The notes: generated from the sequence alone by a model not told the origin. Shown: positions 36,944 to 46,375, counted from the stretch's first letter. The stretch is 64,000 nt of DNA from an uncultured Saprospiraceae bacterium (GCA_937944245.1 CALDYY010000070.1:1-64000), one strand, 5' to 3'. Program-made: numbers and translations.

Positions 36944-37011
36944 AGGGTTTTAAGTTGCAGAGAAAAAGCAAACCTAAGCCACCTTTTCTCTACATGAAAT
37001 GACGAATATGA

Positions 37012-37611
37012 TTATTTATTGAAATCAAAATTAACTGTTGGTGCGTCTTGTGCCCTTTGGTCAGCTTGAAACTGCGGACGAGCATTGAAGCCAAAAATAC
37101 CTGCAAAAATAGCAGCAGGAAAACGACGCACTGATTTATTATAGTCAGTGACAGCCTCGTTAAAGCGGTCGCGCTCTACCTTGATTCTGTTTTCTGTACC
37201 TTCTAGCTGACTTTGTAACTCTTTAAAGCCTTCCGTTGCTCTCAACTCAGGGTAGCGTTCTACTGTAACCAAAAGTCTTCCTAATGCAGAAGAAAGTTGA
37301 CCTTGCGCCTCTTGAAATTGTTGTAAAGCCTCTGGAGTTAACTTGGATGGGTCAATATTAACAGAAGTAGCTTTTGCTCTAGCTTCTACCACGTCTGTAA
37401 TCGTTTTGCGTTCAAAATCTGCTGCACCTTTTACGGTGTTCACCAAGTTTGGAATCAAATCCGCACGGCGTTGATAAGCACTTTGCACATTACCCCACGC
37501 TTGATTAACATTTTCATCTTTGTCAACCAAAGTATTGTATGCTCCACAGCCACCCATTAAGAAAATCAATCCGATAGCGACAAGTCCTAAAATGAGGATA
37601 CTTTTTCCCAT
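37012..37611 (-). CDS. lemA: LemA family protein
   Basis: 199 residues. N-terminal membrane helix (about 4-21) ending in a GGC that could be a lipobox-like cysteine, then the LemA helical domain: NTLVDKDENVNQAWGNVQSA, YQRRADLIPNLVNTVKGA, LLVTVERYPELRATEGFKEL and RDRFNEAVTDYNKSVRRFPA. LemA is an envelope protein of unknown biochemical role, often coupled to TPM proteins or HtpX. First gene of the operon. Confidence 0.95.
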   Translation of the reverse strand: MGKSILILGLVAIGLIFLMGGCGAYNTLVDKDENVNQAWGNVQSAYQRRADLIPNLVNTVKGAADFERKTITDVVEARAKATSVNIDPSKLTPEALQQFQEAQGQLSSALGRLLVTVERYPELRATEGFKELQSQLEGTENRIKVERDRFNEAVTDYNKSVRRFPAAIFAGIFGFNARPQFQADQRAQDAPTVNFDFNK

Positions 37612-37664
37612 GATTTTGTTTGTTTTAGGTTTAGAATTCTTTTACGATTTAATGAATTTTACTT

Positions 37665-37672
37665 CAAAGGTA
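37665..37672 (-). promoter_or_regulatory. -7 element of the lemA operon
   Basis: Minus-strand TACCTTTG, 54 bases upstream of lemA; no confident -33 element. Confidence 0.45.
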
Positions 37673-37805
37673 ATAAAAAACTGAGCAAGTAATTAGTTGC
37701 CAGTATTCTACTAATTTCGAGTTTTTGACGACAGAATTCAGAAAAGTAGCGGAATTTTTTCCGTTAACCAAGTATGAATGTAATTGCTAGCTTTCTACTC
37801 CATTA

Positions 37806-38849
37806 TCAATGTTCATCATTACTAGATTGATTTACCAACTGAATCAACTGTTTTGCTGCATGAAAGGCGGAAATTTGATTTTCTATAACGGCTTGTTCCA
37901 TTGAATCCCAATGTTGCTGCACCATTGGATGCTGTTTGAACCATTGTTTTAAGGTTTCATCCATCGTTTCTCGAAACCAGTAGTGGAGTTGCTGTTTTCT
38001 GTTTTTTGTTAAATAGTTATTTCCTTGAACATAATCAAAATAGGTACTTATTTGCTGCCAAACCTCGGCAATGCCTGTTTTGTGTAAGCTAGAACAAAGT
38101 AGCACAGGAGGTGTCCAAGCACTTGCTTTTTTGGGAAATAAATGTAACGCATTTTGAAATTCTTTTTTGGCGGCATGTGCCAATTTTAGATTTTCCCCAT
38201 CTGTTTTGTTGATACAAACGATGTCTGCCATTTCCATAATGCCTCGTTTGATACCTTGCAATTCATCGCCGCCACCAGGCATAAGCAAGAGCAAAAAGCA
38301 ATCCACCATAGCATGAACTGCGATTTCGGATTGCCCCACCCCAACGGTTTCTATAAAGATGGTATCAAAACCTGCTGTTTCGCAAAGCAGCATAGTTTCC
38401 CTTGTTTTTCTGGCTACACCGCCAAGTGTTTCGCCCGCAGGTGAAGGACGAATAAATGCGTTAGGAGCATTAGAAAGCAACGCCATCCTTGTTTTATCAC
38501 CTAAGATACTGCCTTTGCTCGTTTGACTACTAGGGTCAATCGTTAGTACCGCAATTTGTTTCCCTTGTTCAATAGCGTGAAGCCCTATGGCTTCCAAAAA
38601 GGTACTCTTGCCTACACCTGGTGCACCTGAAACGCCTATGCGCTGCGTCATGCGGATATGTGGCAGGCATTTTTCTAGTAAATCTTGTGCTAATGTTTGA
38701 TGTTCTGATAAATTACTTTCTACCAGTGTAATGGCTTGGCTGAGGATTTGTCTATCCTTTCTGAGCATGCCTTGCAAATAATAATTTGTGTCTTGAGGGA
38801 TATGCTTTCGTTTTTTATTCGAGAGATTCGGATTCAAAGCCATTGCCAA
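37806..38849 (-). CDS. meaB: Methylmalonyl-CoA mutase-associated GTPase MeaB
   Basis: 347 residues. G3E P-loop GTPase: GVSGAPGVGKST (72-83), LTIDPSSQTSKGSILGDKTR, ETVGVGQSE and NKTDG (the NKxD motif). MeaB/ArgK proteins load and protect the adenosylcobalamin-dependent methylmalonyl-CoA mutase. The mutase genes are not in the window. It lies 35 bases after the methyltransferase gene on the same strand and may ride on the polyketide-synthase transcript. Links functionally to the B12 uptake unit at 8.3-11.6 kb. Confidence 0.95.
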   Translation of the reverse strand: MAMALNPNLSNKKRKHIPQDTNYYLQGMLRKDRQILSQAITLVESNLSEHQTLAQDLLEKCLPHIRMTQRIGVSGAPGVGKSTFLEAIGLHAIEQGKQIAVLTIDPSSQTSKGSILGDKTRMALLSNAPNAFIRPSPAGETLGGVARKTRETMLLCETAGFDTIFIETVGVGQSEIAVHAMVDCFLLLLMPGGGDELQGIKRGIMEMADIVCINKTDGENLKLAHAAKKEFQNALHLFPKKASAWTPPVLLCSSLHKTGIAEVWQQISTYFDYVQGNNYLTKNRKQQLHYWFRETMDETLKQWFKQHPMVQQHWDSMEQAVIENQISAFHAAKQLIQLVNQSSNDEH

Positions 38850-38884
38850 CTATTTTGAGTTGTCTAAAAATTACTTTGCTAAAA

Positions 38885-39592
38885 TTACAATTTACCCACT
38901 ATTTTCCAACGAAATGCCCACTTCCAAACTATACTAAAATCAGTAATGCCACTTTGCGCAAAAATAGGCAGCCATTCCTTCTTTTTGAAGGAGCGCGCCA
39001 CAGAAACAGCAGCATCATGGCGTACCATAACTGACTTAGAAAGAAAGCGAGTGAGTATTTTTATGGCGTAATAAGCCAACCAATGACGATGTAAGTCATT
39101 GATAATAAAACCTATTTTTGTTTGTTGTCGAATAGTTGAAAACAATTCAACAAGCTGCTCATTAGTGAAATGATGGGTAAACAAGCTCGCATGAACGATG
39201 TCAAATTGCTGCTGCTTGAACACATCACTGAAGATATTTACACTTTGAAAAGTGATTTCAGGATAGGCTTTGCATCGTTCCTTGGCATAAGCTACAATGT
39301 TGGGGTTAGCATCAATACCTATTAGTTGGAGGGCAATATTATTTTTCTTCGCCCATTTTGCCATCAAAATCAGAATATCGCCACCACCGCAACCCAAATC
39401 AACAATGGTATATACTCGTTTTGAGGGGTTGTGTAGCAAAGTTTTCAAACCTTGAATACTAATAGAGTTGCCACCGAGTAGGCGATTAACAACATCTAAC
39501 TCTTTTAGAGTTTGCGTGATGACTTCGCCGCCACTCTCCAAATCGTCCATTAGTTCTTGCTCATAAGAGCGATGAATCAAATTAATTGCCAT
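38885..39592 (-). CDS. SAM-dependent methyltransferase of the type III PKS operon
   Basis: 235 residues, class I Rossmann methyltransferase. SAM motif I is VDLGCGGGDILILMA (64-78); the acidic residue of motif II is in LIGIDANPNIVAYAKERC; FDIVHASLFTHHF is motif IV-like. It starts 14 bases after the polyketide synthase stop, so the likely substrate is the synthase product (O- or C-methylation of a resorcinol or pyrone, inferred). Confidence 0.88.
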   Translation of the reverse strand: MAINLIHRSYEQELMDDLESGGEVITQTLKELDVVNRLLGGNSISIQGLKTLLHNPSKRVYTIVDLGCGGGDILILMAKWAKKNNIALQLIGIDANPNIVAYAKERCKAYPEITFQSVNIFSDVFKQQQFDIVHASLFTHHFTNEQLVELFSTIRQQTKIGFIINDLHRHWLAYYAIKILTRFLSKSVMVRHDAAVSVARSFKKKEWLPIFAQSGITDFSIVWKWAFRWKIVGKL

Positions 39593-39606
39593 TCGTTGTT
39601 GATTGA

Positions 39607-40704
39607 TTAATAATGAACGTTCATCAGCATACTTTCTAGTGTAAGTCCTGGACCAAAGGCAATACCTAGCACCTTTTTCTGATGGTCGCTTTCCTGTAAA
39701 GACTGTTTTAGTGCATTCATCACAAACAAAATTGTCGGCGATGACATGTTGCCATAGTCGCGTAGCACCTGATGTGCTATCTGATTTTTGGCTTTGTCTA
39801 TCTTCAATTCTTCTTCAATTACACTTAAAATTCGTTTTCCTCCCGGATGAACAGCAAGATAGTCAATCGCTTGAATATCAATATCCATTTTTCCGAGCAA
39901 TCGGTTGATGAGTCGGACAATGTTAGCGCGAATGATATCAGGAATACTCGAAGTGAGTTTCATTTCAAAACCAAAATCACCAATGCGCCAAGCCATTTCT
40001 TGTATGCCATCAAATGCCAAATCGCTGTAAAATTGTTGTATTCGAAAACTTACTGCTTGCTCATTAGGTCTGCCAGTCAATAGCGCAGCAGCAGCACCAT
40101 CGCCAAATAAGGCATTTGCTAGCAAGGTATCCGCATCTTTAGTTTTTTGAAGGTGAATACTACACAACTCTACTGCCACTACTAGCACTTTAGCAGTCGG
40201 TTGAGCTTTGATGATATAATCGGCTGTTTTTAGGGCGTTAAACGCTGCATAACAGCCCATAAAATTAATGGCAATGCGCTGGACGTCCGTTCGTAAAGAA
40301 AAACGTTGAATAAGTTGAATATCAATGCCAGGTGCATACATTCCTGTACAACTCACCGTGATTAAATGGGTAATCTGTTGATAATCAAAATCAACAGGTA
40401 CGGCTGCCTCCACTGCCTTTTCACATAACAGAATAGCCTCCCGTTCATACAAACGCATCCTAGCATCTACGGTTGGAAATGGCTCTAAGTCTTGAGTATT
40501 AGGGAAAAAAGTATAATTTTGAAGTCGTTGATAGTCCTCAATTACGCTATATCGTGTTTGAATGCCGCTCGCGCGATACAACACTTTAAGTTGATGTTTT
40601 TCTGTATCGTTCAACGCCAAAGCATTTGCCATAAATTCGGCAATTTGTTTTTGTGCAGTTTTAAATGTTGGGTTGGCAGTGCCAATATAATTGATATAGG
40701 ACAT
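39607..40704 (-). CDS. Type III polyketide synthase (chalcone synthase-like)
   Basis: 365 residues. The triad is complete: Cys151 in FMGCYAAFNAL, His286 in VHPGGKRIL and Asn319 in YGNMSSPTILFV. Thiolase-fold homodimers of this family extend a starter CoA with malonyl-CoA and cyclise to alkylresorcinols, alkylpyrones or tetrahydroxynaphthalene; motifs do not show which. It heads a minus-strand operon with a methyltransferase and meaB. A palindrome about 50-70 bases upstream may be its operator. Confidence 0.95.
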   Translation of the reverse strand: MSYINYIGTANPTFKTAQKQIAEFMANALALNDTEKHQLKVLYRASGIQTRYSVIEDYQRLQNYTFFPNTQDLEPFPTVDARMRLYEREAILLCEKAVEAAVPVDFDYQQITHLITVSCTGMYAPGIDIQLIQRFSLRTDVQRIAINFMGCYAAFNALKTADYIIKAQPTAKVLVVAVELCSIHLQKTKDADTLLANALFGDGAAAALLTGRPNEQAVSFRIQQFYSDLAFDGIQEMAWRIGDFGFEMKLTSSIPDIIRANIVRLINRLLGKMDIDIQAIDYLAVHPGGKRILSVIEEELKIDKAKNQIAHQVLRDYGNMSSPTILFVMNALKQSLQESDHQKKVLGIAFGPGLTLESMLMNVHY

Positions 40705-41038
40705 GAACGGCGATTAATTCTTGTTTCAAGAAGATAAATGATGATAAAAAGTAACGTTTACAACTTTATCGTTACTAAAGTAAAAAAGTTCGTTTGTGTT
40801 TATAGTTCTGTCTATTTTAGACAATTATTGTAGCATCCCATTATTAAATAATCGTGATTTTTTTGTTTTTATGCTTAAAATCCAATTTTGCATGCTAACT
40901 ATGCGCGTTAATTACAAAGTAGCAAATAGAAGAAACGAATACCATTATTTTATGATAACAAGGTGATTTACATTATTGTTATCATATCGCGTTGCTAGTA
41001 CGTCCAAAAATTAAATGACTTAATATTAAATCGCTTCC
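40705..41038. other. Divergent intergenic region with a palindrome
   Basis: No gene longer than about 22 codons. An inverted repeat AGTAACG-N13-CGTTACT (40750-40756 and 40770-40776) sits upstream of the polyketide synthase. A near-consensus minus-strand -7 (TACTTTAG, 40782-40775) overlaps its right arm, as an operator would. Confidence 0.35.
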
Positions 41039-42478
41039 ATGCAAAGAAGTTCTAAAACAATACAACCTGGTACATTTGAGCCAGAGCATCATTGGTACGA
41101 AAAAGCATTAAATGCCACGATTCACCCTTTGGTCAGCTTTTTTCTTAATCTTGATACTGAAAGAATTATCAAAAGATATTGCCATCTACATCCTACGGTT
41201 GATGCCAAAATGCTTCGCGACCTCTTGATATATCGCCCAAAACATTTCATATGGGCGGGTGCTGACCTCATGCACGTTACAGACGAAAACGGCAACCGAA
41301 AAATGGTGGTGATTGAAAATAACTCCTGCCCTTCGGGTCAAAAATCCATGCCACTACTCGAAGACCACCAAGAACAAGGAGGATATAAGTTACTGATGGA
41401 GCGCACGATTAAGCCCTATTTAGAGCAAAAGAAAAAATTAGTACAAGGTGGATTAGCAGTAGTATATGACAAAAACAAAATGGAGGCTTCAGGCTATGCC
41501 CATGCTATGGCAGATGTTTTTAACGAACCCGTTCATCTTGTACCTTTTTTTAAAGAGGACAAAGAGAAACTAGCTCGCTTTGACGATGGTACAATGTACG
41601 TTCAAAATGAGGCAAAAGAATGGATACCTATTCGAGCTACTTTCCGCTATCTCACACAAGAGCCTTGGAGTCGTTTGCCTTTACATAGCAAAACCCATAT
41701 TTTCAACCCAATAGTAGCTTGTCTTGCGGGTGGGCGAAATAAAATGGTCGCTTCAAAAGCATACACTTTCTTTAATTCTGAACTAGAACAAGGAGGCTTG
41801 GAAATACTAACTCCTGAAACCATTTGGGATATTAGCAAACTCGAAATCCCTTTCTGGGTACGTCGAATGGGTGGGCAAGCCGTTATTAAAATACCTTACA
41901 GCAATGCTGGGCAAGGTGTATTTACTATTGTAAATGAGCAGGAACTAGAAGCCTTTATGGCTCAAGATTTTCGTTATGAACGTTTTATCGTGCAAAGTTT
42001 GATTGGCAATTACAACTGGAGTTCAACCAGCAGTAAAGGAAAATTATATCATGTCGGTACTATGCCTAGCGCAAAAGGCAATACTTACGTAGCCGATACT
42101 AGAGTGATGGTAAGCGCTACATCAGAGGGCATCAAGCCATTGGCGGTATATGCCCGCCGTGCCAAACTTCCACTGGCGGATACTTTGGAGCATGGTGTAA
42201 GTAGCTGGGATATGCTTGGCACAAATTTATCCATCAAAAAAGAAGATGGTAATTGGGATTCTGATACTTCTCGCTTGATTCTGATGGATAGACGCGACTT
42301 CAATAAACTTGGCGTTGGGCTAGATGATTTAATTGATGCCTATATTCAAACCGTACTTTCTATGATTGCGATTGATAAAATGGCAATTCAATTATTTACC
42401 TCAAAAAATAAGTTTAGAATGCGCTTGTTCAAATCTCTGGATAACGATCAAGCACTCTTGGATGAAATTATGCTTTAG
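41039..42478 (+). CDS. Uncharacterised ATP-grasp-like protein
   Basis: 479 residues, no signal or membrane segment. VVIENNSCPSGQKSMP (about 88-103) resembles the EDNLRSPSGVSY motif of the circularly permuted ATP-grasp protein at 53 kb. Later IKIPYSNAGQGVFTI (about 282-296), YERFIVQSLIGNYNW and VADTRVMVS look like the nucleotide and metal-binding parts of an ATP-grasp ligase. I infer an ATP-dependent carboxylate-amine ligase of unknown substrate. It has its own strong terminator. The next gene downstream is an aspartoacylase-like amidohydrolase, a pairing also seen with RimK-type ligases. Confidence 0.65.
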   Translation: MQRSSKTIQPGTFEPEHHWYEKALNATIHPLVSFFLNLDTERIIKRYCHLHPTVDAKMLRDLLIYRPKHFIWAGADLMHVTDENGNRKMVVIENNSCPSGQKSMPLLEDHQEQGGYKLLMERTIKPYLEQKKKLVQGGLAVVYDKNKMEASGYAHAMADVFNEPVHLVPFFKEDKEKLARFDDGTMYVQNEAKEWIPIRATFRYLTQEPWSRLPLHSKTHIFNPIVACLAGGRNKMVASKAYTFFNSELEQGGLEILTPETIWDISKLEIPFWVRRMGGQAVIKIPYSNAGQGVFTIVNEQELEAFMAQDFRYERFIVQSLIGNYNWSSTSSKGKLYHVGTMPSAKGNTYVADTRVMVSATSEGIKPLAVYARRAKLPLADTLEHGVSSWDMLGTNLSIKKEDGNWDSDTSRLILMDRRDFNKLGVGLDDLIDAYIQTVLSMIAIDKMAIQLFTSKNKFRMRLFKSLDNDQALLDEIML

Positions 42479-42546
42479 CATGAGATAAAGCAGATAACTA
42501 AATGACCTACGCTACTGTATGAGTAGGCACGCAAAAAGACAGCGAT

Positions 42547-42590
42547 AAAAAGCCCTAACCCAAGAACTTATTCTTGAGTTAGGGCTTTTT
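42547..42590 (+). terminator. Rho-independent terminator after the ATP-grasp gene
   Basis: 20-bp stem (42547-42566 and 42571-42590) with one mismatch, four-base loop and a T5 3' end paired to A5, centred on GCCCTAAC / GTTAGGGC. Confidence 0.9.
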
Positions 42591-42917
42591 ATGTAGCTTG
42601 CCCAACATCACTTAGAGCTTATTTAAAAATTTTATTTATTTAACAATCAATAGTTTATGGTTCTAACATGGTAAGGCGAGGAAGTTTAACGAGCTAATTG
42701 ACTAAGCCTTACTGAAGCTATGTTCGCAAAATATTATTTTTCAGAAACTAGGAATTTAAACATGCGCTTAATAATAATAGAGCACTCGGGATTCACCCAA
42801 AAAAGGTAGAAAATTAGTAACTGTTTTGTAGGATAGATGGTTATGTTTTTATTTCACATGTGTTGTAAAGTATGCTAACCCCGCAAATTATCTTTTTAAT
42901 AATAAAATTGACCCAAC
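42591..42917. other. Intergenic region
   Basis: No ORF seen. A 7-bp inverted repeat GTAAGGC / GCCTTAC (42671-42677, 42706-42712) and a near-consensus -7 (TATCTTTT, 42889-42896) before the next gene are the only structures. Confidence 0.35.
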
Positions 42918-43901
42918 ATGATAATAGACACACACCAAGAAGTCCCAGTTGTTAAATACCTCGACGTACTACAATGCCCCAAAGGTGAAGTTACGAGATA
43001 TTTTGTCAGAATGGTAGCTGATGGTATGGGGTTACCTATGTACATCCCTGTCATCGTAGCGCGTGGGCTAAAAGAAGGACCTGTTATTGGTATTACGGCA
43101 GCCACACATGGGAATGAACTTAACGGAATACCTGTCGTACAAAGACTTTTTAAAGAATTGCATCCAGAAATAAGCACTGTGCGCGGCACAATTATTGGCA
43201 TACCAGTGATGAATGTTCCAGGCTTTTTATTGATGCAACGCAAATTCAATGATGGCATTGACTTGAATCGCATTATGCCAGGCAAAGCAGATGGCGATAC
43301 AAGCGAAGTCTATGCCCACCGATTGGCAGACCGAATCATTAGCCAGTTTGATTATTTGCTCGATTTACATACAGCAAGTAATGGAAGAGTTAACTCTTAC
43401 TACATCCGAGCTAACATGGACGATGCAGAAACAGCAACTTTAGCTAAGTTACAAAATGCACAAATTATTTTAAATAGTCCAGCAAAAGACCAGACCGTTA
43501 GAGGCGTAGTGCAGTGCAATGGAGGCAAAGCGATTACCCTCGAAGTAGGCGACCCTAATATGTTTCAGAAAAAGTTGATTCGTTCTGGTTTAGAAGGAGT
43601 AAATAACACCTTAGTTTATCTCAAACTTTGTGATGGAGAAATTGTAAAACCAGCGCAAGAAGCCATTATTTGTAGCCGTTCCTACTGGATTTATACCGAT
43701 AAAGGAGGGATTCTGCAAGTGATGCCTAACGTAACTGATAAGGTAAAAAAAGGTGAACTTATAGCGGTCATTCGCAATATTTTTGGCGATGTGATTAAGC
43801 AATACTTTGCGCCAGAGGATGGTATTGTCATTGGTAAAAGTGTACATCCCGTCTCACAGACAGGTAGTCGCATTCTTCACTTAGGCATTATTCAATCATA
43901 A
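42918..43901 (+). CDS. Succinylglutamate desuccinylase / aspartoacylase family enzyme (M14)
   Basis: 327 residues. Zinc ligands His64 and Glu67 in ATHGNELNG and His151 in LLDLHTASNG; substrate arginine in DLNRIMPG; catalytic Glu209 in ITLEVGDPN. The C-terminal 90 residues form a beta-rich, biotinyl-like domain (YTDKGGILQVMPNVTDKVKK). The family removes N-acyl groups from amino acids or short peptides; the substrate is unknown. MscS follows 30 bases later, so they share an operon. Confidence 0.88.
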   Translation: MIIDTHQEVPVVKYLDVLQCPKGEVTRYFVRMVADGMGLPMYIPVIVARGLKEGPVIGITAATHGNELNGIPVVQRLFKELHPEISTVRGTIIGIPVMNVPGFLLMQRKFNDGIDLNRIMPGKADGDTSEVYAHRLADRIISQFDYLLDLHTASNGRVNSYYIRANMDDAETATLAKLQNAQIILNSPAKDQTVRGVVQCNGGKAITLEVGDPNMFQKKLIRSGLEGVNNTLVYLKLCDGEIVKPAQEAIICSRSYWIYTDKGGILQVMPNVTDKVKKGELIAVIRNIFGDVIKQYFAPEDGIVIGKSVHPVSQTGSRILHLGIIQS

Positions 43902-43931
43902 AAAAAATTATATCACAGTCATTTTCAACCT

Positions 43932-44783
43932 ATGGAAACTTTTTGGGCGCAAAATTATGATACCATTCGCAGCGTCGGTATCTCTACTGGAATTTTAGCT
44001 GCTACACTTTTAGTTGGATTCTTGGTTGGCAATTTTCTAAGAAGAGTCATCAAACGTTCTACAAAAGCCTTAGATATTGACCCCACCAATTATCATTTCA
44101 TTCGCCATCTAATCGTAGCTATTATTTACATTATTGGTATTGGTGCAGCAGTGCAGCAAATAGAAGCCCTCAAGCAGATTGCTAACTCTCTACTTGCTGG
44201 TGCGGGGATACTAGCAGTAGCTGTTGGTTTTGCCAGCCAACATGCCTTGAGCAATATTGTCAGCGGGTTATTTATTGTGCTGTTCAAACCGTTTAGAATA
44301 AACGATAGAGTTACGCTGAAAGATGGAACGCAAAGTGGCGTTATTGAGGATATTACGTTGCGTCATGTTGTCATTCGAGATTTTCAGAACCGACGGATTA
44401 TTGTCCCTAATTCCATTATTAGCAATGAAATTATTTTAAACGCCGATTTCAACGAGGAAAAAATATGCCGTTGGATAGAAATTCCTATTAGTTTTGAAAG
44501 CGATGTTCAAAAAGCAAAAGCCATTATTGCGGAAGAAATTGAAAAGCATCCACTTCATTTAGACACGCGAAGCGAGGAAGATAAGGCAGCCAATAAACCT
44601 GTTACCGTTCGAGTCATCCAAATTGGAGAATATTTCATACTCTTGCGCGGATGGGCATGGGCAAAAGACCAAGCCGATGGCTTCGTAATGGCTTGTGATT
44701 TACTTGAAAGTATCAAATTGCGCTTTGATGAAGCAGGTGTTGTTATTCCATATCCTCATCGCACTATCACGCCAAAAGATTAA
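43932..44783 (+). CDS. mscS: MscS-family mechanosensitive channel
   Basis: 283 residues with three membrane helices (about 14-36, 57-77, 85-112). The pore helix AGILAVAVGFASQHALSNIVSG is the MscS TM3. The beta domain follows (FRINDRVTLKDG, then RRIIVPNSIISNEII) and a C-terminal alpha/beta domain (about 175-275). It releases solutes on osmotic downshift. Confidence 0.93.
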   Translation: METFWAQNYDTIRSVGISTGILAATLLVGFLVGNFLRRVIKRSTKALDIDPTNYHFIRHLIVAIIYIIGIGAAVQQIEALKQIANSLLAGAGILAVAVGFASQHALSNIVSGLFIVLFKPFRINDRVTLKDGTQSGVIEDITLRHVVIRDFQNRRIIVPNSIISNEIILNADFNEEKICRWIEIPISFESDVQKAKAIIAEEIEKHPLHLDTRSEEDKAANKPVTVRVIQIGEYFILLRGWAWAKDQADGFVMACDLLESIKLRFDEAGVVIPYPHRTITPKD

Positions 44784-44790
44784 TTAATGT

Positions 44791-44831
44791 ATTGCTATCT
44801 ACTAAACTTTTCAAAATTAGTAGATAGCAAT
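44791..44831. terminator. Bidirectional terminator between mscS and lpdA
   Basis: Perfect 14-bp inverted repeat ATTGCTATCTACTA / TAGTAGATAGCAAT with a 13-base loop between convergent genes. Confidence 0.8.
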
Positions 44832-44837
44832 AACACA

Positions 44838-46238
44838 CTACACATGCAATGCCCTATCCGCCGTTGCTGCTAAAGCTGCTTCTTTAAAAGCTTCTGCATA
44901 AGTTGGATGTGCGTGGCTCATTCTGGCAGCATCCTCAGCAGAAGCGCGGAACTCCATCAAAGCAACTGCCTCAGCAATCAAATCGGCTGTGCGTGGACCG
45001 ACCATATGCACCCCTAATATTTCATCTGTTTCCTTATGGGAAAGCACTTTTACTAAACCTTCCGTATCTGTACTAGCACGCGACCTACCCAATGCCTTGA
45101 ATGGAAATTTTCCTACTTTGTAAGGTGTGCCTGCTGTTTTCAGTTCCTCCTCTGTCTTACCTACTGCTGCTACTTCAGGCCAAGTATAAACCACATTTGG
45201 AATCAAATTGTAATCAATATGAGGACGTTCGCCTGCTAAATATTCAGCTACAAAAATACCTTCTTCTTCTGCTTTGTGTGCCAACATCGCCCCTCTAATC
45301 ACATCGCCAATGGCATATATGTTTGGTATATTAGTTTGCAAATGGTCATTCACTATCACTCTACCCTTATCATCCATAGCCACACCTACTTTGTCCAGTC
45401 CTAAATTGTCAGTGTAAGGAATGCGACCAATCGCTACTAAGCAATAATCTGCTTCTAGCACAAAAGTTTCTTCTGCATCGCGTTTTTGCACCGTTACCTT
45501 AACTTTGGTCTTCATCGCTTCAACAGCCGTTACCATGTGGCGCAAATGAAATTTTACGCCTAATTTTTTCATGGAGCGCATCAATTCTTTACCACAATCG
45601 CTGTCCATACCAGGTATGATACTATCCAAATATTCTACTACCTCAACTTCAGTGCCCAATCGAGCATACACAGACCCTAATTCCAATCCAATAACCCCAC
45701 CTCCAATAATCACCATGCGCTTTGGCACTTTTGTAATTTCCAACGCTTCTGTTGAAGTAATTACTCGGTTTCCGTCGTAGTTGAAAGTTGCTGGTGTATT
45801 TGCCTTTGAGCCAGTTGCGATGATAACTTTATCTGTTTCAATGATTTGTGTACTCCCGTCGGCTTTTTTGACCTCAATAGTATTGGCGTTTACAAAGGAT
45901 CCATGACCATCATAAACATCTACTTTATTTTTCTTCATCAAAAACTCTACTCCTTTCACCGTTTGCTCTACCACCTCTTGTTTGCGCTTTATCATTTGAG
46001 GCATATTCACCTTAAGTCCTTCAATATCAATGCCGTGCATTTCAAATTTTTCTTTAGCATTATGATAATGCTCTGAAGAATCCAATAATGCTTTTGAAGG
46101 AATGCAACCAACATTCAGACAAGTACCACCTAGTGATTTTTTTTCTATTAGTGCTGTTTTCATGCCTAATTGCGCAGCGCGAATAGCTGCCACGTATCCG
46201 CCAGGTCCTGCCCCTATAATTGTGATGTCGTACTTCAT
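44838..46238 (-). CDS. lpdA: Dihydrolipoyl dehydrogenase (E3)
   Basis: 466 residues. FAD-binding GAGPGGYVAA near the N-terminus, redox-active disulfide Cys40/Cys45 in GGTCLNVGCIPSK, NAD site VIGGGVIGLELGSVYARLG, IYAIGDVIRG, and the catalytic His444-Glu449 in HAHPTYAEAF. It reoxidises lipoyl groups in 2-oxoacid dehydrogenases and the glycine cleavage system. A 16-base palindrome (AACAACGTATGTTGTT, 46297-46312) lies 60 bases upstream and could be an operator. Confidence 0.97.
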   Translation of the reverse strand: MKYDITIIGAGPGGYVAAIRAAQLGMKTALIEKKSLGGTCLNVGCIPSKALLDSSEHYHNAKEKFEMHGIDIEGLKVNMPQMIKRKQEVVEQTVKGVEFLMKKNKVDVYDGHGSFVNANTIEVKKADGSTQIIETDKVIIATGSKANTPATFNYDGNRVITSTEALEITKVPKRMVIIGGGVIGLELGSVYARLGTEVEVVEYLDSIIPGMDSDCGKELMRSMKKLGVKFHLRHMVTAVEAMKTKVKVTVQKRDAEETFVLEADYCLVAIGRIPYTDNLGLDKVGVAMDDKGRVIVNDHLQTNIPNIYAIGDVIRGAMLAHKAEEEGIFVAEYLAGERPHIDYNLIPNVVYTWPEVAAVGKTEEELKTAGTPYKVGKFPFKALGRSRASTDTEGLVKVLSHKETDEILGVHMVGPRTADLIAEAVALMEFRASAEDAARMSHAHPTYAEAFKEAALAATADRALHV

Positions 46239-46375
46239 TGTTTTTTGTTTTTCAAATTAAATTGATGTGTATAGTTTACCAATGAATTGGGTAAATAACA
46301 ACGTATGTTGTTAAAAAATCCATATGAATAAGGCTTAATACCATAAAGAAGTTTATCGCAAACTCGTCATAATTC

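Noticed and set aside
42671-42712. Possible hairpin GTAAGGC / GCCTTAC
   Set aside because: Seven pairs with a 28-base loop in AT-rich DNA; not above chance and not near a gene boundary.
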